A DNA stretch of 46,079 nucleotides from Bacteroidota bacterium (GTDB lineage Bacteria > Bacteroidota > Bacteroidia > AKYH767-A > OLB10), in assembly GCA_025352785.1 (NCBI GenBank), contig JANXSD010000061.1, positions 1 through 46,079 of the forward strand, read 5' to 3'. The notes beneath the pieces were generated by a model, which saw nothing but the letters and a program-made list of their open reading frames with translations, was not told the origin of the DNA and made no database searches. The position numbers were made by a program, and so were the translations under genes. Positions 16,001 to 24,381 of this stretch are shown piece after piece (position 1 is the first letter of the stretch; the number at the start of each line of letters is the position of its first letter).

Positions 16001-17149
16001 TCAAATTGAATATGACTGATTAAAATATTGTTTTTTAAACCAAAGTTCAAATGCGGGATCAACAAATTCAAATTTGTTATTAATCTCGTGAATTATATCA
16101 TTGTTAATTAAAACAGTTTTATTTTTAATTACATTATTGGGGGTACCTAGTTGATGCTTCTGCATAACTGTATTACTTGTAAATTGTGTTTCCCCTTTAG
16201 CTACCGCTTTTAATAAATTAAGTTGTGTTGTACTAATGCTTTCCGTTTCTTTTTGATATAAGGGTGAATTCGCATTAATTAGTTCGTTTAAAGCATTTCC
16301 TACTGTCGTTAATGTTGCCTTTCTGTGTGTTAAATTCCAAGTATAGTGTGAAAGTTGCTGAACATACCAAGAGTGATTTTTCATCATCAAAGGAATAAGT
16401 AATGCCGTTTTTTCATCAATTTGCTTTCCTGCTTTTATAAAGCTTTTCGTAATAAATGTAACCCATTTTTTCTGCTCTATTTTTTTTAGTAATATGATGT
16501 CACCAAAGCGATAAAATGGTTTGGATGGGTTGTTGAAGATGTCCGTCATCATGTGACGCTTACTTCCATAAAGACAATAAGTCACCGATTTCTGTCGTTG
16601 CCAACAAGCTCTCAGTTTTTTTTCAAAAGCAATATAGTTACTAAACGATGAAAGATTCTGAAATTCATCTAAACATATTATGAATTTAATTCCTCTCTTT
16701 TTTGCAATTATTTCAGGTAGATTTAAAACTTCATCACTATTTTTCTTTAATTCTTTCCAATCAAAACTTAAACTAAAATCTGATTGGGGTTCAATTCCTA
16801 AACTTAATGTAGGAATTAATTTTTTGAAAAACTCTCTCCCACTTAGCATCCATTCTTGCCATTTACTTGAAGAGGACTTAATAACTTCGCGAGCAAATGT
16901 CTCTAAAAACTCTTCTTCACTACCTATTGAAAATAAATCAATAATTACGGTTTTTGTTTTTTTTTCTTTTCGATTAATATCATGAATAACCTTTTCTACT
17001 AATGATGATTTCCCCCATCTCCTAGGAGATATTATTGTTGTATTTATGCCGTTTAATAGATTACTTCTGAGTTTCGCAGATTCATCTTCTCTATTAGTGA
17101 AGGAGTGAATGCTAACTGTAGTTCCGTAAATAAAGGGCGAATCTTTCAT
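16001..17149 (-). CDS. AAA ATPase of the archaeal-type/STAND-like group
   Basis: A 382-residue single-gene ATPase. It starts with the family-typical FIYGTTVSIHSFTNREDE, followed by Walker A SPRRWGKS (residues 41-48), Walker B FIICLDEFQNL and a sensor segment YCLYGSKRHMM. The C-terminal ~80 residues form a winged-helix-like domain (STTQLNLLKAVAKGE) and end VDPAFELWFKKQYF, the typical tail of this group. These ATPases occur in variable copy number in archaea and Bacteroidota; their targets are largely unknown, and some are thought to be selfish or defence-related. Arrays of ATACC-N4-GGTAT dyads lie immediately upstream (12 nt before the ATG) and downstream, and no partner gene is present. A TACCTTTG box on the minus strand (17205-17198) falls inside the upstream dyads, so they may act as operator. 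Confidence 0.87.
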   Translation of the reverse strand: MKDSPFIYGTTVSIHSFTNREDESAKLRSNLLNGINTTIISPRRWGKSSLVEKVIHDINRKEKKTKTVIIDLFSIGSEEEFLETFAREVIKSSSSKWQEWMLSGREFFKKLIPTLSLGIEPQSDFSLSFDWKELKKNSDEVLNLPEIIAKKRGIKFIICLDEFQNLSSFSNYIAFEKKLRACWQRQKSVTYCLYGSKRHMMTDIFNNPSKPFYRFGDIILLKKIEQKKWVTFITKSFIKAGKQIDEKTALLIPLMMKNHSWYVQQLSHYTWNLTHRKATLTTVGNALNELINANSPLYQKETESISTTQLNLLKAVAKGETQFTSNTVMQKHQLGTPNNVIKNKTVLINNDIIHEINNKFEFVDPAFELWFKKQYFNQSYSI

Positions 17150-17160
17150 AGTTTAATCAA

Positions 17161-17208
17161 TTATACCTTTGGGTATTATACCATTTGGTATAATACCCAA
17201 AGGTATAA
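17161..17208. repeat. 48-bp near-perfect palindrome of three ATACC-N4-GGTAT dyads (upstream of ATPase)
   Basis: The arms 17161-17182 and 17187-17208 are perfect complements around a 4-nt ATTT centre. The palindrome resolves into three 14-bp dyads with one-base spacers: ATACCTTTGGGTAT (17163-17176), ATACCATTTGGTAT (17178-17191) and ATACCCAAAGGTAT (17193-17206), a 15-bp period. It lies directly upstream of the ATPase start and shares 22 bp exactly, in direct orientation, with 15843-15864 on the other side of the gene. Confidence 0.9.
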
Positions 17209-17329
17209 AATTTCCCAATCCAACTACCCATCATATTTAGGTTTATTAATCGGATAAAATAACATAAGCTATATGCAAAATAAATATCTCTTCTATTTCA
17301 TTTTTAAAAATGGGAATTCATACAATAGT

Positions 17330-17905
17330 TTAAAGCTTGTATAGAAGATCTTCTACAACCCTTGGCAAATGTATTTGCTCAAGCACATGAATTTTTTCTG
17401 CAATTTTTATTGGGGTATCCTCTTTATCAATCGTCGTTTTTGCTTGAAAAAGAATATCACCTTTATCATAATGCGCATTTACATAATGGATACTAATGCC
17501 TGTTTCTTTTTCTCCCGAATCACCAACTGCTTGATGTACTTTCATGCCATACATTCCCTTTCCTCCAAACTTTGGTAAGAGTGCTGGATGTATATTAATC
17601 ATTCGCATTGGAAAGGCTTCTATTATCTCGATAGGCATTAGTTTGAGGTATCCTGCCAATACTATAAAGTCGATTTTGTGCTCATGAACTATTTTTAAAA
17701 TGGAGGAAGGATTTTCTAATAATAAAGACGATAAATAAACAGAAGCTATAGAATGTGTTGTTGCAACTTCAAATACCCCAGCTTGTTTACGATCACTAAG
17801 AATTAAATTAACTCTTGCAAGTGGATGATTATTTAAATTAAAATATCGTACAAGATTAGCTGCATTACTTCCTTTCCCAGAAGCAAAAATGGCGATGTTT
17901 AACAT
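17330..17905 (-). CDS. purN: phosphoribosylglycinamide formyltransferase
   Basis: PurN transfers a formyl group from 10-formyltetrahydrofolate to GAR in de novo purine synthesis. The 191-residue frame starts at the ATG at 17905 (MLNIAIFASGKGSNAANL); an upstream TTG in frame adds four untypical residues and is rejected. Visible motifs are the phosphate-binding ASGKGSNA, LAGYLKLMPIEII, the catalytic-site NIHPALLPKFGG (Asn and His), and the family signature ISIHYVNAHYDKGDIL with the catalytic Asp. Length is standard. The other purine genes are not in the window. It is transcribed away from the small exported-protein genes at 18170. Confidence 0.95.
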   Translation of the reverse strand: MLNIAIFASGKGSNAANLVRYFNLNNHPLARVNLILSDRKQAGVFEVATTHSIASVYLSSLLLENPSSILKIVHEHKIDFIVLAGYLKLMPIEIIEAFPMRMINIHPALLPKFGGKGMYGMKVHQAVGDSGEKETGISIHYVNAHYDKGDILFQAKTTIDKEDTPIKIAEKIHVLEQIHLPRVVEDLLYKL

Positions 17906-18169
17906 TCTGCGAAGCAACCAAAAATGTAAATAGAATCAAAGTATAGATTGAGAAAATTTATGTATAAAATGATAATTTTAATAGCCCAATCTGTTTTTAT
18001 TGCACTGCTTTATAAAGAAGTGATTAAGTTTGTAACTTAACGAAGAATTTCAATCTTCTCCAACATGATGCTTTTATGAACGATGTTGATCCTTTTCGCA
18101 ATAATTCACATTGCCATCATGATAATGATTGCACATTTGCCGAGCATAAACGCTTAAAAAAAAACAATC

Positions 18170-18433
18170 ATGAAAAAGGTAATGTTAGTAATCGCTCTTG
18201 CAGGTCTTGCAATTGCTCAAGTAAATGCTCAAACTGAACCAGCTAAAACAGCTGCTCCTGCTAAGAAAGCTACTACTGAGCATCATGCTTCTCACAAATC
18301 AGCAAAAGCGACTCATCAAGTAAAGAAAGAAGAAAAATCAACAACTACTATGGCTCCAGCAACAGCTCCAGCTAAAGCAGCTCCAGCTAAAGCGGCTCCT
18401 GCTCCTGCTAAAGCAGCTCCAGCTACAAAGTAA
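18170..18433 (+). CDS. small exported Ala/Pro/Lys-rich protein
   Basis: An 87-residue low-complexity protein with a clean signal peptide (MKKVMLVIALAGLAIAQVNA, cleavage before QTEP). The mature part has a His/Lys-rich section (TTEHHASHKSAKATHQVKK) and then repeated APAKA units, in which nearly every triplet is Ala, Pro or Lys. It is strongly basic and probably unfolded or wall-associated in the periplasm. A Rho-independent terminator follows 20 nt after the stop, and a paralogue starts at 18544. No family name is recognised, although Bacteroidota genomes often contain such short PAKA proteins. Coding status is supported by the signal peptide, the paralogue and the terminator. Confidence 0.8.
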   Translation: MKKVMLVIALAGLAIAQVNAQTEPAKTAAPAKKATTEHHASHKSAKATHQVKKEEKSTTTMAPATAPAKAAPAKAAPAPAKAAPATK

Positions 18434-18453
18434 TTTGATTTGCTGAAAAGATA

Positions 18454-18485
18454 AAGGGGACTTAATTGTCCCCTTATTTTTTACT
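18454..18485 (+). terminator. Rho-independent terminator
   Basis: AAGGGGAC (18454-18461) pairs with GTCCCCTT (18468-18475) over a 6-nt loop and is followed by a T run. It separates the two small paralogous genes, so they are probably independent transcripts. Confidence 0.9.
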
Positions 18486-18543
18486 ACTATCAATTAATGA
18501 GTATTCATACTAATTAAGTAACCAACAAGATAAAACAAATAAC

Positions 18544-18888
18544 ATGAAAAAATTATTATTGGCGTTTGCGTTTGCTGGATTCAGCTTCGCAACATTAAAT
18601 GCACAAACTGCAGCTCCAGCTTCTGCTCCAGCTAAAATGGAACAAAAAGCAAAACCTGCTGCTAAAACTACTGAAGTTAAACCTGCTGCTGCAAAAACAC
18701 AAGATGCAACTAGCACAAAAGCAACTCCAGCTGCAAAACCAGCAAGTTCAGGAACAGTAATGAAAAAAGATGGAACACCTGATAAACGTTATTCTGCAAA
18801 CAAAAAAATGAAGAAAGACGGAACACCAGATAAACGTTATTCTTCAAATAAGGATAAAAAAGTAGTTCCTGCTGATACAAAAAAGTAA
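18544..18888 (+). CDS. small exported protein with duplicated KKDGTPDKRYS motif
   Basis: A 114-residue paralogue of the preceding gene. The signal peptide (MKKLLLAFAFAGFSFATLNA, cleavage before QTAAP) is followed by an Ala/Lys/Pro/Thr-rich linker. The C-terminus carries two near-identical copies of MKKDGTPDKRYSxNK, separated by a few residues. This KDGTPDKRY repeat occurs in short exported proteins of Bacteroidota that I cannot assign to a function. The protein is very basic and lacks Cys. The second copy of the motif and the signal peptide argue that it is a real gene. It is followed by its own 12-bp-stem terminator. Confidence 0.82.
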   Translation: MKKLLLAFAFAGFSFATLNAQTAAPASAPAKMEQKAKPAAKTTEVKPAAAKTQDATSTKATPAAKPASSGTVMKKDGTPDKRYSANKKMKKDGTPDKRYSSNKDKKVVPADTKK

Positions 18889-18908
18889 TACCATTCATTT
18901 ATGATGAT

Positions 18909-18944
18909 GGCTATCTTCCAATTTATGGAAGATAGCCTTTTTTA
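18909..18944 (+). terminator. Rho-independent terminator
   Basis: GGCTATCTTCCA (18909-18920) pairs perfectly with TGGAAGATAGCC (18926-18937) across a 5-nt loop, followed by six T's. Confidence 0.93.
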
Positions 18945-19154
18945 TACCCGATTATTTATCTAGTTCCTCCAAATTCTAAAAATAAGTGTGGTTTTAAGCG
19001 CAATTCTTTGATAAAAAGAATTTCTAAATTGTATTTATTGGGGAAAATCAAAAATTATTGACAATTCTCATGGGGCTAAAAATTTGATTATCAATTAAAA
19101 TCTCTTCAGAAAGAAGCAATCCTGATTTTTACGCCTTACCAATTCATTTTTTTT

Positions 19155-19162
19155 TACTTTTG
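19155..19162 (+). promoter_or_regulatory. -7 promoter element of acpP operon
   Basis: TACTTTTG matches TAnnTTTG exactly, 29 nt before the acpP start codon. A clear TTG at -33 was not found at the standard 19-nt distance, so the assignment rests on the -7 box and its place. Confidence 0.55.
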
Positions 19163-19191
19163 CGCCCTATCTAAACCAAATCATAACTACA

Positions 19192-19428
19192 ATGTCAGAC
19201 ATTGCAGCACGCGTAAAAGCGATTATCGTTGATAAATTAGGCGTTGACGAAAACGAAATCACCAATGAGTCAAGTTTTACTAATGACTTAGGTGCAGACT
19301 CTCTGGATACTGTTGAGCTAATTATGGAATTCGAAAAAGAATTCAATATCGCTATCCCAGATGATCAAGCAGAAAAAATTGCTACTGTTGGTCAAGCAGT
19401 TGATTACATTTCGGCAAACGTTAAGTAA
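19192..19428 (+). CDS. acpP: acyl carrier protein
   Basis: The 78-residue carrier holds growing fatty acyl chains as thioesters on 4'-phosphopantetheine. The attachment Ser37 is in the classic [15 protein letters not shown] motif, preceded by the four-helix opening [19 protein letters not shown]. It is acidic, of standard length and without insertions. It is the first gene of acpP-fabF-rnc, a common Bacteroidota arrangement, with fabF starting 22 nt after its stop. Confidence 0.98.
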   Translation: MSDIAARVKAIIVDKLGVDENEITNESSFTNDLGADSLDTVELIMEFEKEFNIAIPDDQAEKIATVGQAVDYISANVK

Positions 19429-19450
19429 GATTTACTAATTCCAGGTTTTA

Positions 19451-20704
19451 ATGGAACTCAAAAGAGTAGTAATTACAGGTCTTGGAGCATTAACTCCATT
19501 AGGTAATTCCGTTGCTGAATATTGGCAAGGATTACTCGGTGGAGTTTCCGGAGCTGGACCTATTACCTTATTTGATGCTTCTAAATACAAAACTAGGTTT
19601 GCCTGTGAAGTAAAAAACTTTGATCCAATAGTTTATCTAGACCGTAAAGAGGCCCGGAAACTTGATCGTTTCTCACAGCTGGCAATAGCCAGTAGTGAAG
19701 AGGCAGTGAAAGACTCCGGGCTTTTAGGCTCTGGCTTTAATCCCGATCGCGTAGGTGTGATATGGGGCTCTGGAATTGGTGGATTGCGTACCTTTCTAGA
19801 TGAAGTAATGACATATGCAAAAGGTGATGGAACACCACGCTTCAATCCATTTTTTATTCCTAAAATGATTGCCGATATTGCATCCGGACATATTTCCATG
19901 CGATACGGCTTTAGAGGGCCCAACTTTACAACAGTTTCAGCATGTGCCTCTGGTACGAATGCGATGATTGATGCATTCAACTATATCCGACTGGGTAAAG
20001 CTGATGCTTTCGTCGCTGGTGGATCCGAAGCAGCAGTGAATGAAGCAGGGATTGGTGGTTTTAATGCGATGCATGCGCTCTCAGAAAGAAATGATTCACC
20101 AGAAACTGCTTCGAGGCCTTTCGATTTAGATCGCGACGGCTTTGTATTGGGCGAAGGAACTGGCTGTATCATTTTGGAAGAATATGAACATGCAAAAGCA
20201 AGAGGTGCTAAAATTTATGCGGAGTTAGCTGGCGGTGGAATGAGTGCAGATGCCCATCATCTTACTGCCCCTCATCCAGAAGGGTTGGGAGCCATCAATG
20301 TGATGAAGAATGCCCTTTCTGATGCAGGATTAGACATAACTGATATCGATTATATCAATGTTCATGGAACTTCAACTCCATTAGGAGATATCAGTGAAAC
20401 AAAAGCAATAATGCATGTGTTCGGGGATAATGCTTTCAACTTAAATATCAGTTCCACAAAATCAATGACAGGTCACCTTTTAGGTGCAGCAGGTGCAATC
20501 GAAGCTATCGCAACAATTTTATCTGTAGTAAATGATATCGTTCCACCAACGATTAACCACTTTACTGATGATCCTAGTTTTGACAGTAGACTAAACTTTA
20601 CTTTTAATAAAGCACAAAAACGTATTGTTCGTGCAGCTATCAGTAACACCTTTGGATTTGGAGGGCATAATGCCTCCGTTGTTATCAAAAAATATATCGC
20701 TTAA
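19451..20704 (+). CDS. fabF: 3-oxoacyl-[acyl-carrier-protein] synthase II
   Basis: FabF (417 residues) condenses malonyl-ACP with acyl-ACP in fatty-acid elongation. The thiolase-fold Cys-His-His triad is seen as Cys165 in VSACASGTNAM, His305 in NVHGTSTPLGD and His342 in MTGHLLGAAGAIE. The glycine-rich end SNTFGFGGHNASVV is typical. It starts with MELKRVVITGLGALTPLG and has normal length. It follows acpP by 22 nt, and its TAA stop (20702-20704) is in the same frame as the downstream rnc gene, separated from it by one codon. Confidence 0.98.
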   Translation: MELKRVVITGLGALTPLGNSVAEYWQGLLGGVSGAGPITLFDASKYKTRFACEVKNFDPIVYLDRKEARKLDRFSQLAIASSEEAVKDSGLLGSGFNPDRVGVIWGSGIGGLRTFLDEVMTYAKGDGTPRFNPFFIPKMIADIASGHISMRYGFRGPNFTTVSACASGTNAMIDAFNYIRLGKADAFVAGGSEAAVNEAGIGGFNAMHALSERNDSPETASRPFDLDRDGFVLGEGTGCIILEEYEHAKARGAKIYAELAGGGMSADAHHLTAPHPEGLGAINVMKNALSDAGLDITDIDYINVHGTSTPLGDISETKAIMHVFGDNAFNLNISSTKSMTGHLLGAAGAIEAIATILSVVNDIVPPTINHFTDDPSFDSRLNFTFNKAQKRIVRAAISNTFGFGGHNASVVIKKYIA

Positions 20705-20707
20705 CAC

Positions 20708-21430
20708 TTGTTTTTAGGTACCCTGTTCAGACGATTTCTATCTAATGATGCGCAGGAAAAATCACTCATCCGCGCACTTCGAAATTTACTTGGCTTTTAT
20801 CCAGGTAATCTTTCAGTTTATAAACTTGCATTTAGTCATCGGTCACTAGCACTCGAAACGGTTCATGGAATTCGTTTAAGTAACGAACGTTTAGAATACC
20901 TAGGAGATGCAGTTTTAGGTGCCGTCGTTGCTGATTTACTTTTTAAAAGATTCCCAACGCGCGACGAAGGATTTCTAACGGAAATGCGCTCACGAATTGT
21001 GAGTAGAGAAAATCTTAAGCAAGTAGCAGTAAAGATTGGTATCGATCAATTGTTGCAACGTGATGCCGTTCCTGGAAGTTATCGTTCCATGTATGGTGAT
21101 GCTTTTGAAGCATTGATTGGCGCCATCTATCTTGATAAAGGGTATAAAACTACTCATTCATTTATTGTTGATCGCATTGTTAAGCATCATGTAGATTTAC
21201 AGGAGATAGAACAAACAGAAAATAATTTCAAAAGCAGAATTTTAAATTGGGGACAAAAGGAAAAGCACTCCGTTGTTTTTGAAGTGTTAGAAGAAGATTC
21301 AAAATCGCGATTGATTAAAGTACGATTATTAATTGATGAACAAGAAGTTGCAACAGGAACGGATTTCATTAAGAAGAAAGCAGAACAAATTGCAGCAGAA
21401 ATTGCGTGTAAACAATTGGAACTTTTATAG
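20708..21430 (+). CDS. rnc: ribonuclease III
   Basis: The 240-residue protein cleaves double-stranded RNA in rRNA and mRNA processing. The endonuclease domain (about residues 15-150) carries the signature NERLEYLGDA (residues 59-68) and the second metal-site segment YGDAFEALIGAIYLDKG. A dsRNA-binding domain occupies ~170-240 (NFKSRILNWGQKEKHSVVFE, ending AAEIACKQLELL). No ATG lies between the in-frame fabF stop and the conserved part, so initiation must use the TTG at 20708, two codons after the fabF stop, or another non-ATG codon. This suggests translational coupling to fabF. The gene is followed closely by the convergent permease gene at 21444. Confidence 0.94.
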   Translation: MFLGTLFRRFLSNDAQEKSLIRALRNLLGFYPGNLSVYKLAFSHRSLALETVHGIRLSNERLEYLGDAVLGAVVADLLFKRFPTRDEGFLTEMRSRIVSRENLKQVAVKIGIDQLLQRDAVPGSYRSMYGDAFEALIGAIYLDKGYKTTHSFIVDRIVKHHVDLQEIEQTENNFKSRILNWGQKEKHSVVFEVLEEDSKSRLIKVRLLIDEQEVATGTDFIKKKAEQIAAEIACKQLELL

Positions 21431-21443
21431 GCGATTTATTTTT

Positions 21444-22919
21444 TTATTTTTCGTCAGCTGTAAAACTATTTTTCTTCTTTGTAAGATAATAAAAGGGAAT
21501 CCCTAACGATACAATAAATAATCCACTCCAAGTATTTTGTGGTTTTGTGATTAATAAAATAATACAAATAATAAGTGCAATTACGATGTATAAAAATGGA
21601 AGTATTGGATAAGCTATTACCTTGTAAGGACGATCTGCATTTGGTTCTCTTTTGCGTAAGATAAATAACCCAACTATTGTTACAATATAAAAGAGGAGAG
21701 ATGCAAATGTTACATAATCTAATAAATCACCATAGGTCCCTGATAAGCATAATATACTAGCCCATATAGCTTGAATCACTAATGCAAAACCTGGAACATC
21801 ATTTTTATTGAGCGTTGCAGCACGTTTAAAAAACAAACCCTCTTTTGCCATCGCATAATAAACACGGGCACCTGAAAGAATAATTCCATTGTTACATCCA
21901 AATGTAGAAATCATTATCAAGATCGCCATAAAATAAACAGAACTATTACCAAGAATTCCTGATGCGGCAGCTGTTGCAACACGATCATTATTTGCAAATT
22001 GAATTCCTTGTCCGATAATATCATGTGCAGCTGCATGACCTTGAAGAGGTAATAAGCCGAGATACGCAACATTTACTAAACAATATAACACAGTTACTAT
22101 TGATGTTCCAATCAATAAACTTAATGGAATATTTCTCTTTGGATCGCGAATTTCTCCTGCAATAAATGTTACGTTATTCCATGCATCACTAGAAAATAGT
22201 GAACCGATAACTGCAGTTCCTAAAGCTAGGATTAATGCAACACCATAAACAGGTTGTGATGTCCATTCTCCAGAAGTAGTTTTGCTAATTTGAATGGCAT
22301 CCCATGGATGAGCGAAATTTAATGAAAACCAATTTTGATTTAAGCCAACATAAATTCCAGCAGTAATCAATAATAACAGTGATAATAATTTCGCTGTTGT
22401 AAAAACTGTTTGAATACGTTTTCCATTATTGATTCCTTTACCATTGATCCATGTAAGTAAAATGATACTTGTGATTGCAAAAATTTGTGCTGTTGAAATT
22501 TTAAAATTTCCAAGATGAATTGCAATAACATCCACACTAATAAATGGAAAAAAAACGCCAGTATATTTAGCAAAAGCAACTGCAACAGCAGCTATTACTC
22601 CAGTTTGAATTACGGTGAAAACAGTCCATCCATAAAGAAAAGAAACTAAGTCGCCCCATGCTCTTTGAATGTAAACAAATTGCCCCCCCGCTTTAGGCAT
22701 CATCCCTGCTAGTTCGCCAAAACTTAGTGCCGCCATCACAGTAATTAATCCACTAAGAACCCATAGGAAAAGTAGCCATCCCGTGCTTCCTACATTCCGA
22801 CTCATATCCGCACTCACTATAAAAATACCAGAGCCGATCATAGAACCAGCAACAAGCATGGTAGCATCCCATAAACCTAGTCGTCGTTGAAGCTGATGTG
22901 CAGTTTCTGATTCCTGCAT
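21444..22919 (-). CDS. APC-family amino acid permease
   Basis: A 491-residue, 12-helix inner-membrane transporter of the amino acid-polyamine-organocation superfamily (LAT/CAT-like). The start is placed at the ATG at 22919, which follows the upstream permease's stop by a single base; a longer GTG start would overlap that gene. The first helix carries the substrate-binding MLVAGSMIGSGIFIVSADM segment, with the unwound GSGIF motif. Later features include LAGMMPKAGGQFVYIQRAWG and a typical ILRKREPNADRPYKV loop before the last helices. It probably exchanges or imports amino acids; the substrate is not predictable. It forms an operon with the related permease upstream and shares about the same fold but only distant sequence similarity. 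Confidence 0.92.
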   Translation of the reverse strand: MQESETAHQLQRRLGLWDATMLVAGSMIGSGIFIVSADMSRNVGSTGWLLFLWVLSGLITVMAALSFGELAGMMPKAGGQFVYIQRAWGDLVSFLYGWTVFTVIQTGVIAAVAVAFAKYTGVFFPFISVDVIAIHLGNFKISTAQIFAITSIILLTWINGKGINNGKRIQTVFTTAKLLSLLLLITAGIYVGLNQNWFSLNFAHPWDAIQISKTTSGEWTSQPVYGVALILALGTAVIGSLFSSDAWNNVTFIAGEIRDPKRNIPLSLLIGTSIVTVLYCLVNVAYLGLLPLQGHAAAHDIIGQGIQFANNDRVATAAASGILGNSSVYFMAILIMISTFGCNNGIILSGARVYYAMAKEGLFFKRAATLNKNDVPGFALVIQAIWASILCLSGTYGDLLDYVTFASLLFYIVTIVGLFILRKREPNADRPYKVIAYPILPFLYIVIALIICIILLITKPQNTWSGLFIVSLGIPFYYLTKKKNSFTADEK

Positions 22920-22920
22920 A

Positions 22921-24381
22921 TTAGGAAGGATTGTTGATCTTGCTATTCTTAACACTATAAGTGAAGTAAATAATTATTCCGATGATCATCCAAACAATTA
23001 ATCGAATCCACGTATCGCCAGGCAAGAAACACATCAAATAAAGTGAACTTATTACACCAAGTATTGGAACGATAGGGAACAAAGGAGTTTTAAATGGTCG
23101 TTTTAATTCTGGTCGTTTATATCGTAATACAAGAATGCCCCCACAAACAATGACAAAAGCGAGCAAGGTTCCAATTGAAACTAACTCTCCTAATAATCCG
23201 ATTGGAAATAGACCTGCAACAACCATTGCAACACTACCTGTTAAAATAGTAGTGATATAAGGTGTTTTATATTTCTTATGAACTTTACTAAATGAAGCTG
23301 GTAAAAGGCCATCTCTTGACATAGAATAAAAAATTCGTGGCTGACCCATTAACATTACCAGAATTACAGAACTTAAACCTGCAATTGCTCCAGTTTTAAT
23401 TAATGGTCGTAACCACATTAAACCAGCACCTGCAGTATTCACGGCGACAGCAATTGGTGCCGGATCATTTAACATGGGATAAGAAACAATACCAGTCATT
23501 ACTAAGCCCACAAGTATATAAATTACAGTACATACTAATAATGATCCTAAGATTCCCCATGGCATATCTTTTTGCGGATTTTTTGCTTCTTGAGCAGCAG
23601 TAGAAACGGCATCAAAACCGATATAGGCAAAAAAGATAATTCCTGCAGCGCGAACGATACCACTCCATCCAAATTCACCGAATGTACCTGTGTTTTCAGG
23701 GATAAATGGCTTCCAATTATCATAGTTAATATAATGCCATCCAAAAATTACAAAGAGAAGAATTACGATTACTTTTATGATTACAATAACATTATTAAAA
23801 TTTGCTGATTCACGAATTCCAATAACAAGTAAGGTTGTCATCATGGCGATAATAAACATCGCTGGAACATTAATAAAAGCGCCTGTTGCAGTATAAGTAT
23901 GTGCAGCGGCATCGTATGCTATTGGTGCACCAGAAAATGCAGGAGGGATGACGATGTTAAAATCTTTTAGAAAACTAACAACGTAGCCTGACCAACCAAC
24001 TGCAACGGTACTCGCCCCAAAAAGATATTCAAGGATTAGATCCCAACCAATAATCCAAGCAATAAATTCACCGAGAGTGGCATAAGCGTAAGTATAAGCA
24101 CTTCCAGCAATTGGAATCATAGAGGCGAATTCGGAATAACACAAACCTGCGAAACCACATGCCACACCTGCAACAATAAAGGAAATCACAACTGCTGGCC
24201 CCGCATGTTGTGAGGCCGCAGCTCCAGTAAGTACAAATATTCCAGCACCAATTATAGCACCAATACCCAACATTATTAAATTGGTTTTCCCTAAAGTGCG
24301 CCTTAAGCTGTGCTCCCCTTCTTGCGTTGATTCAGATACTAATCGGTCAATAGATTTTATTGAAAACAGTTTGTTGGACAT
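22921..24381 (-). CDS. APC-family cationic amino acid transporter-like permease
   Basis: A 486-residue transporter of the APC superfamily, YfnA/CAT-like. A cytoplasmic N-terminus is followed by RRTLGKTNLIMLGIGAIIG, the first helix with the GAGIFVLTG binding motif, then SEFASMIPIAGSAYTYAY, the FFAYIGFDAVSTAAQEAKNP signature of the CAT group, and ~12 helices ending in a short basic tail (YSVKNSKINNPS). It lies just upstream of the second permease (stop and next start one base apart), so both come from the promoter at 24404-24433. The CAT group usually transports cationic or branched amino acids; the true substrate is not known. Confidence 0.93.
   Translation of the reverse strand: MSNKLFSIKSIDRLVSESTQEGEHSLRRTLGKTNLIMLGIGAIIGAGIFVLTGAAASQHAGPAVVISFIVAGVACGFAGLCYSEFASMIPIAGSAYTYAYATLGEFIAWIIGWDLILEYLFGASTVAVGWSGYVVSFLKDFNIVIPPAFSGAPIAYDAAAHTYTATGAFINVPAMFIIAMMTTLLVIGIRESANFNNVIVIIKVIVILLFVIFGWHYINYDNWKPFIPENTGTFGEFGWSGIVRAAGIIFFAYIGFDAVSTAAQEAKNPQKDMPWGILGSLLVCTVIYILVGLVMTGIVSYPMLNDPAPIAVAVNTAGAGLMWLRPLIKTGAIAGLSSVILVMLMGQPRIFYSMSRDGLLPASFSKVHKKYKTPYITTILTGSVAMVVAGLFPIGLLGELVSIGTLLAFVIVCGGILVLRYKRPELKRPFKTPLFPIVPILGVISSLYLMCFLPGDTWIRLIVWMIIGIIIYFTYSVKNSKINNPS

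Larger units (their letters stand above)
18889..19191. other. intergenic region before acpP
   Basis: No gene is seen in these 303 bases. They contain the terminator at 18909-18944 and the acpP -7 box at 19155-19162. Between them is featureless AT-rich sequence. Confidence 0.6.

Noticed and set aside
20702-20704. fabF and rnc as one fused gene with a sequencing error at the stop
   Set aside because: Both proteins are complete at normal length and the stop lies exactly at the expected FabF end; separate genes are the simpler reading.
22919-22955. GTG start of the second permease at 22955
   Set aside because: It would overlap the upstream permease and adds residues untypical of the family; the ATG at 22919 follows the upstream stop directly.
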